Source: Cohnella silvisoli | Lineage (GTDB): Bacteria > Bacillota > Bacilli > Paenibacillales > Paenibacillaceae | Assembly: GCF_021190915.1 (NCBI RefSeq) | Contig: NZ_JAIOAP010000019.1 | Coordinates: 1-64,000, forward strand | Direction of reading: 5' to 3' | DNA: 64,000 bases | Shown here: piece by piece, positions 61,134 through 64,000 of the stretch | How positions within the stretch are numbered: position 1 is the first letter of the stretch | Layout: each line of letters opens with the position of its first letter | Notes under the pieces: model-generated | What the model saw: the letters and a program-made list of their open reading frames with translations, nothing else | The model's database searches: none | What the model was told of the DNA's origin: nothing | Translations under genes and position numbers: made by a program

Positions 61134-64000
61134 TCAGTGCTCTTCAATTAATTTATCAAGCACTTTATAAACATTTCCTATCTGATTCGCACACCAGGCC
61201 ACGTATTCATCTGCAATAAAGTTTCCTTTCTCTAGAATAGATTCCTGAACTCGAACACTCTCCCCGTGAACTCCCCAATACTTCCTAATCCGATCCTCAT
61301 TAAGTACTTCTGTGAACTTATCAATAGCAGGTATACGCTCCACTTCGTGCCCAAAACCATCTCGATTGTTTATAAGTAAATAATACAAAAAATAATTGTA
61401 ACCTTTATCATACCTCTCTGGATTAAAACAGATTTCAAAAAGATAATCGTTTATGGCTTCATTGATTCCATGCTTATCTTCTTCACCTTCGATATCGTAA
61501 TAGCCACAGGGAATACCACTACTATAGGTTGCACTCCCTAATTGATAAGTAATAAAAGATAGCATCCTCGATTTTAATTCTAGCAATTTGCTGTTAAAGG
61601 AATCATCAGGTATTTGAGAATTAATGTAGGAGTAAGAATTAGCACAAACAGCTTCAGCTGAAAGTTCTAAAACTTCCTCAAATATATTTTTACTCTTGTC
61701 TATGTATCTTGCTTTAAATACCCGAAATACATATTGAGAGATTTCTCGCATTTCTCCAATAACTATGTTTCTAACAATTCCTTCAGTAGGATTGTTGGGC
61801 CCACCGTGTCTAGACAATGCCCTTGTCAGATTAAACATATCACCACCTCTATCCGCACAACAATAAAGACGGAACAACAGCAGGTCGTGCAGACCAAGAA
61901 TACCCCTTTCTTCCCTAGCTATGTTCTCCAAAATCCCACTGTTCTTATGCTGATTTTCTCCAAATATCCACTCAGCTATCTTAACGACATTTTCATTTGT
62001 ATTAATCCAATACTTTCCTTCTTCGTCGGTCCAACCTACTTTATCTAACAACTTTGCAATGAAAAGAATTATTGAATTTCGCCTTAAACCAACGTTTTCA
62101 ATTTCGAGCATTGAATATCTTGATAGGTTGTCTAACGCATATTGAATAATTTCTTTTGCTTTGATTGGTGAGTATTCGCTATGAGGAGAATTTATCAAAA
62201 CTCGCCACAGTTGTTCATGATTCCCCTCTCCTTTTGAGAAAGAAAATTCTTCATGCTGTAACACATCAGCAATATTGGTTTTCTCCAAAATTTCATTTTT
62301 TAAGTTCACATAGAATTTATACTGTTCTGTCTGTACTGGACGGGATACTTTAACTATTAAATTCAAATAGCGCTCAAGGTTCCCCCCCTTGGGAATAAAA
62401 AGTGATCCATTGAAACAAGCATAAGAAGTGGCCTGTTCTGCAGTAATGTTCCTTGCAGATTGCAGACGCTGATCTGCATTAAATACTTTATTTAAAATAA
62501 ATCTTTGATTTTCAGTCAAATCTGCTACGTACTGAGTGTACAATGTTGAATTTTTATACCCATTATCAGTATTCATTATGCCACTATCTTTAGGGTAATG
62601 GTCATCAAACTGCCCAACTAACGAAAAAAAACCTCGTTTACCATGCATCTCAGTATTGTATATTTTCCTGAATATATTCGGGTAATTGATATAAATTATC
62701 AATAAATGAACTAAGTCGCTCTTATCGAAATCGGCATTCGAAAGATCTAACTGCTCCACTTCAAGCAAAAGAATAGTATTAACTAGTCTTTTCAGTTTTC
62801 TTGCATCACCTATAAAAGGAATATACAAATAATACTCCTTTGAGTTGAATATATCTTTAAGCCCTTCTACTGCCCTGGATACCAATTCAGGATTGCTCAG
62901 TAAATTTCTTGCCAATGATCTATCCTTATATTCAGTAAAATAATCCAATAGTAATTTATGATCTAAATATAAGCTCATTTTTATGTTTATGAACTTTTCC
63001 AAAAACTCGATAATTTTTTCACTATCTAGCTTTTGATGTTCCAAAGCAGTAATATTTTCTGTGTCATAACAAAGTACATAAGATATGTTAGGAAGAATAA
63101 AAGATTTTTTAATAACAAATAGGATTTCTTTTATACTTGAAAAACTCAACCGATCTAAATCATCCACCACAATAACAATTTTTTTATCCACCCTCCTTAA
63201 AACCTCGTCTAACCCCTCAAATGTTCTATCAATAGATGACTTGTCAAAAGGCACTCCGAATCTAAACCCCAAAATTGAGATAGTTAACTTAGAATCACTC
63301 AATAACTTTGCATATTTTGCAACAAGAGATTCTAATTCAGGCGCATAAAAATTATCTTTAATTACTTTCAATAAGCCATCCACAAATTTATCCAATAGCT
63401 TATCACTATTTTCGAATCTAAGCGGATCAAACCGGTAAACTATCACTTTATCTTTGAAGTCTGCACGCCAATGCTCTCTGCAAAGATTTATAAAAGTAGA
63501 TTTACCAGTTCCCCACGGTGCATCAATTCCAAAAACCAGGCTCTCTGGCGAACCTTGATTATATACTCTTCCGGCGAATCTTTTTGCTATTTCGAAAAAT
63601 TCAAACGCATCATCATTTTTACTTTGTCCTTCTTTATCACTCATGAAACCAGAATTCTCATCACTCTTTTTGGTCATTTTAATTTGCAGTTTTCTTAAAT
63701 TTATCGCTGCATAAAAAACAAGGGGAATTGACAAAAGCACTACCGTATACAGCCACGATAGCGAAGAAATCCATTTTTGGAAAAAGGATATTCCTAGACC
63801 TCCTACTACGATCATTGAGATAACTCCCGCAGAAAACACAAGGAGAAGATCGAATCTCCAACTTTTTACAATAAATTTAATTTGCTTCTTTCTCCTATAC
63901 AAATAAATACAAGCTATTAAAAAATAAAGACCAATGATAGTCCAAAACCAGCATTCCCGCTGATTTTGTGCAGAGCTATTTTCGAAGCCCAAAAGAATCA
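61134..64000 (-). CDS. Membrane-anchored KAP-family P-loop NTPase (5' end beyond the window)
   Basis: At least 952 residues. N-terminal hydrophobic segments (about 16-31, 48-68, 81-98) anchor it to the membrane. Walker A follows at 155-166 (GIDAPWGTGKST), Walker B at 271-280 (KIVIVVDDLD), then sensor-like SYVLCYDTENI, as in KAP NTPases. The C-terminal about 500 residues are helical and unrecognised. The frame stays open to the window edge past a TTG at 63992 (codons ATT CTT precede it), so the true start may lie outside. Known: KAP NTPases occur with membrane helices and in phage-exclusion contexts. Strongly AT-rich compared with the sugar loci. Confidence 0.85.
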   Translation of the reverse strand, partial: ILLGFENSSAQNQRECWFWTIIGLYFLIACIYLYRRKKQIKFIVKSWRFDLLLVFSAGVISMIVVGGLGISFFQKWISSLSWLYTVVLLSIPLVFYAAINLRKLQIKMTKKSDENSGFMSDKEGQSKNDDAFEFFEIAKRFAGRVYNQGSPESLVFGIDAPWGTGKSTFINLCREHWRADFKDKVIVYRFDPLRFENSDKLLDKFVDGLLKVIKDNFYAPELESLVAKYAKLLSDSKLTISILGFRFGVPFDKSSIDRTFEGLDEVLRRVDKKIVIVVDDLDRLSFSSIKEILFVIKKSFILPNISYVLCYDTENITALEHQKLDSEKIIEFLEKFINIKMSLYLDHKLLLDYFTEYKDRSLARNLLSNPELVSRAVEGLKDIFNSKEYYLYIPFIGDARKLKRLVNTILLLEVEQLDLSNADFDKSDLVHLLIIYINYPNIFRKIYNTEMHGKRGFFSLVGQFDDHYPKDSGIMNTDNGYKNSTLYTQYVADLTENQRFILNKVFNADQRLQSARNITAEQATSYACFNGSLFIPKGGNLERYLNLIVKVSRPVQTEQYKFYVNLKNEILEKTNIADVLQHEEFSFSKGEGNHEQLWRVLINSPHSEYSPIKAKEIIQYALDNLSRYSMLEIENVGLRRNSIILFIAKLLDKVGWTDEEGKYWINTNENVVKIAEWIFGENQHKNSGILENIAREERGILGLHDLLLFRLYCCADRGGDMFNLTRALSRHGGPNNPTEGIVRNIVIGEMREISQYVFRVFKARYIDKSKNIFEEVLELSAEAVCANSYSYINSQIPDDSFNSKLLELKSRMLSFITYQLGSATYSSGIPCGYYDIEGEEDKHGINEAINDYLFEICFNPERYDKGYNYFLYYLLINNRDGFGHEVERIPAIDKFTEVLNEDRIRKYWGVHGESVRVQESILEKGNFIADEYVAWCANQIGNVYKVLDKLIEEH

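Overview
The window looks like chromosome of a Gram-positive, spore-former-type Firmicute of the Paenibacillus/Cohnella group. This is inferred from strong AGGAGG ribosome sites, frequent TTG starts, S-layer-homology (SLH) surface protein tails, YesM/YesN-type two-component systems and LplA/LplB/LplC-type sugar importers. No identity search was possible.

Left block (1.1-22.9 kb, GC-rich): a polysaccharide-utilisation locus. On the minus strand run a lipoprotein solute-binding protein, two permeases, two paralogous GH-like proteins, an SGNH hydrolase, a GH106-like glycosidase, and a large secreted beta-helix/ceramidase-like/F5-8C/Big_2 protein whose SLH cell-wall anchor has decayed into a pseudogene. 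Divergently on the plus strand lie a YesM histidine kinase, a YesN response regulator and a glycerate kinase.

Middle block (23-33.7 kb, mixed composition): a DNA-alkylation-repair island. It holds AdaA, Ogt, a 2OG-Fe(II) oxygenase, a radical SAM enzyme (broken by an in-frame stop), a stand-alone Ada metal-binding protein with two unrecognised partners, a second Ogt and an AdaA-AlkA fusion, plus a decayed third ogt, three TagD-like cytidylyltransferase copies (two broken) and a SnoaL-like gene. Its right half lies between a partial and an intact tRNA-Leu copy, the intact one abutting a truncated tyrosine recombinase. This is the signature of an old tRNA-targeted insertion.

Third block (33.8-51.9 kb, GC-rich): a second carbohydrate locus, all minus strand. 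In transcription order: YesN regulator, YesM kinase, solute-binding lipoprotein, two permeases, a paralogous solute-binding lipoprotein, a frameshifted beta-helix protein, a three-gene ABC-2 exporter, a ManD/RspA-like dehydratase and a sugar epimerase. The C-terminal codons of the epimerase are made of a tRNA-Leu fragment.

Right block (52-64 kb, AT-rich to the far right): an accessory zone studded with tRNA-Leu 3' fragments. It contains a frameshifted VOC gene, an ArsR-SRPBCC-lipocalin-like-DUF998 operon, a VapBC toxin-antitoxin pair, and finally two large AT-rich genes: a 1236-residue protein with a C-terminal PD-(D/E)XK-like nuclease motif, and a membrane-anchored KAP-type P-loop NTPase running off the window edge. 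These last two are the best candidate for an undescribed (probably anti-phage) system.
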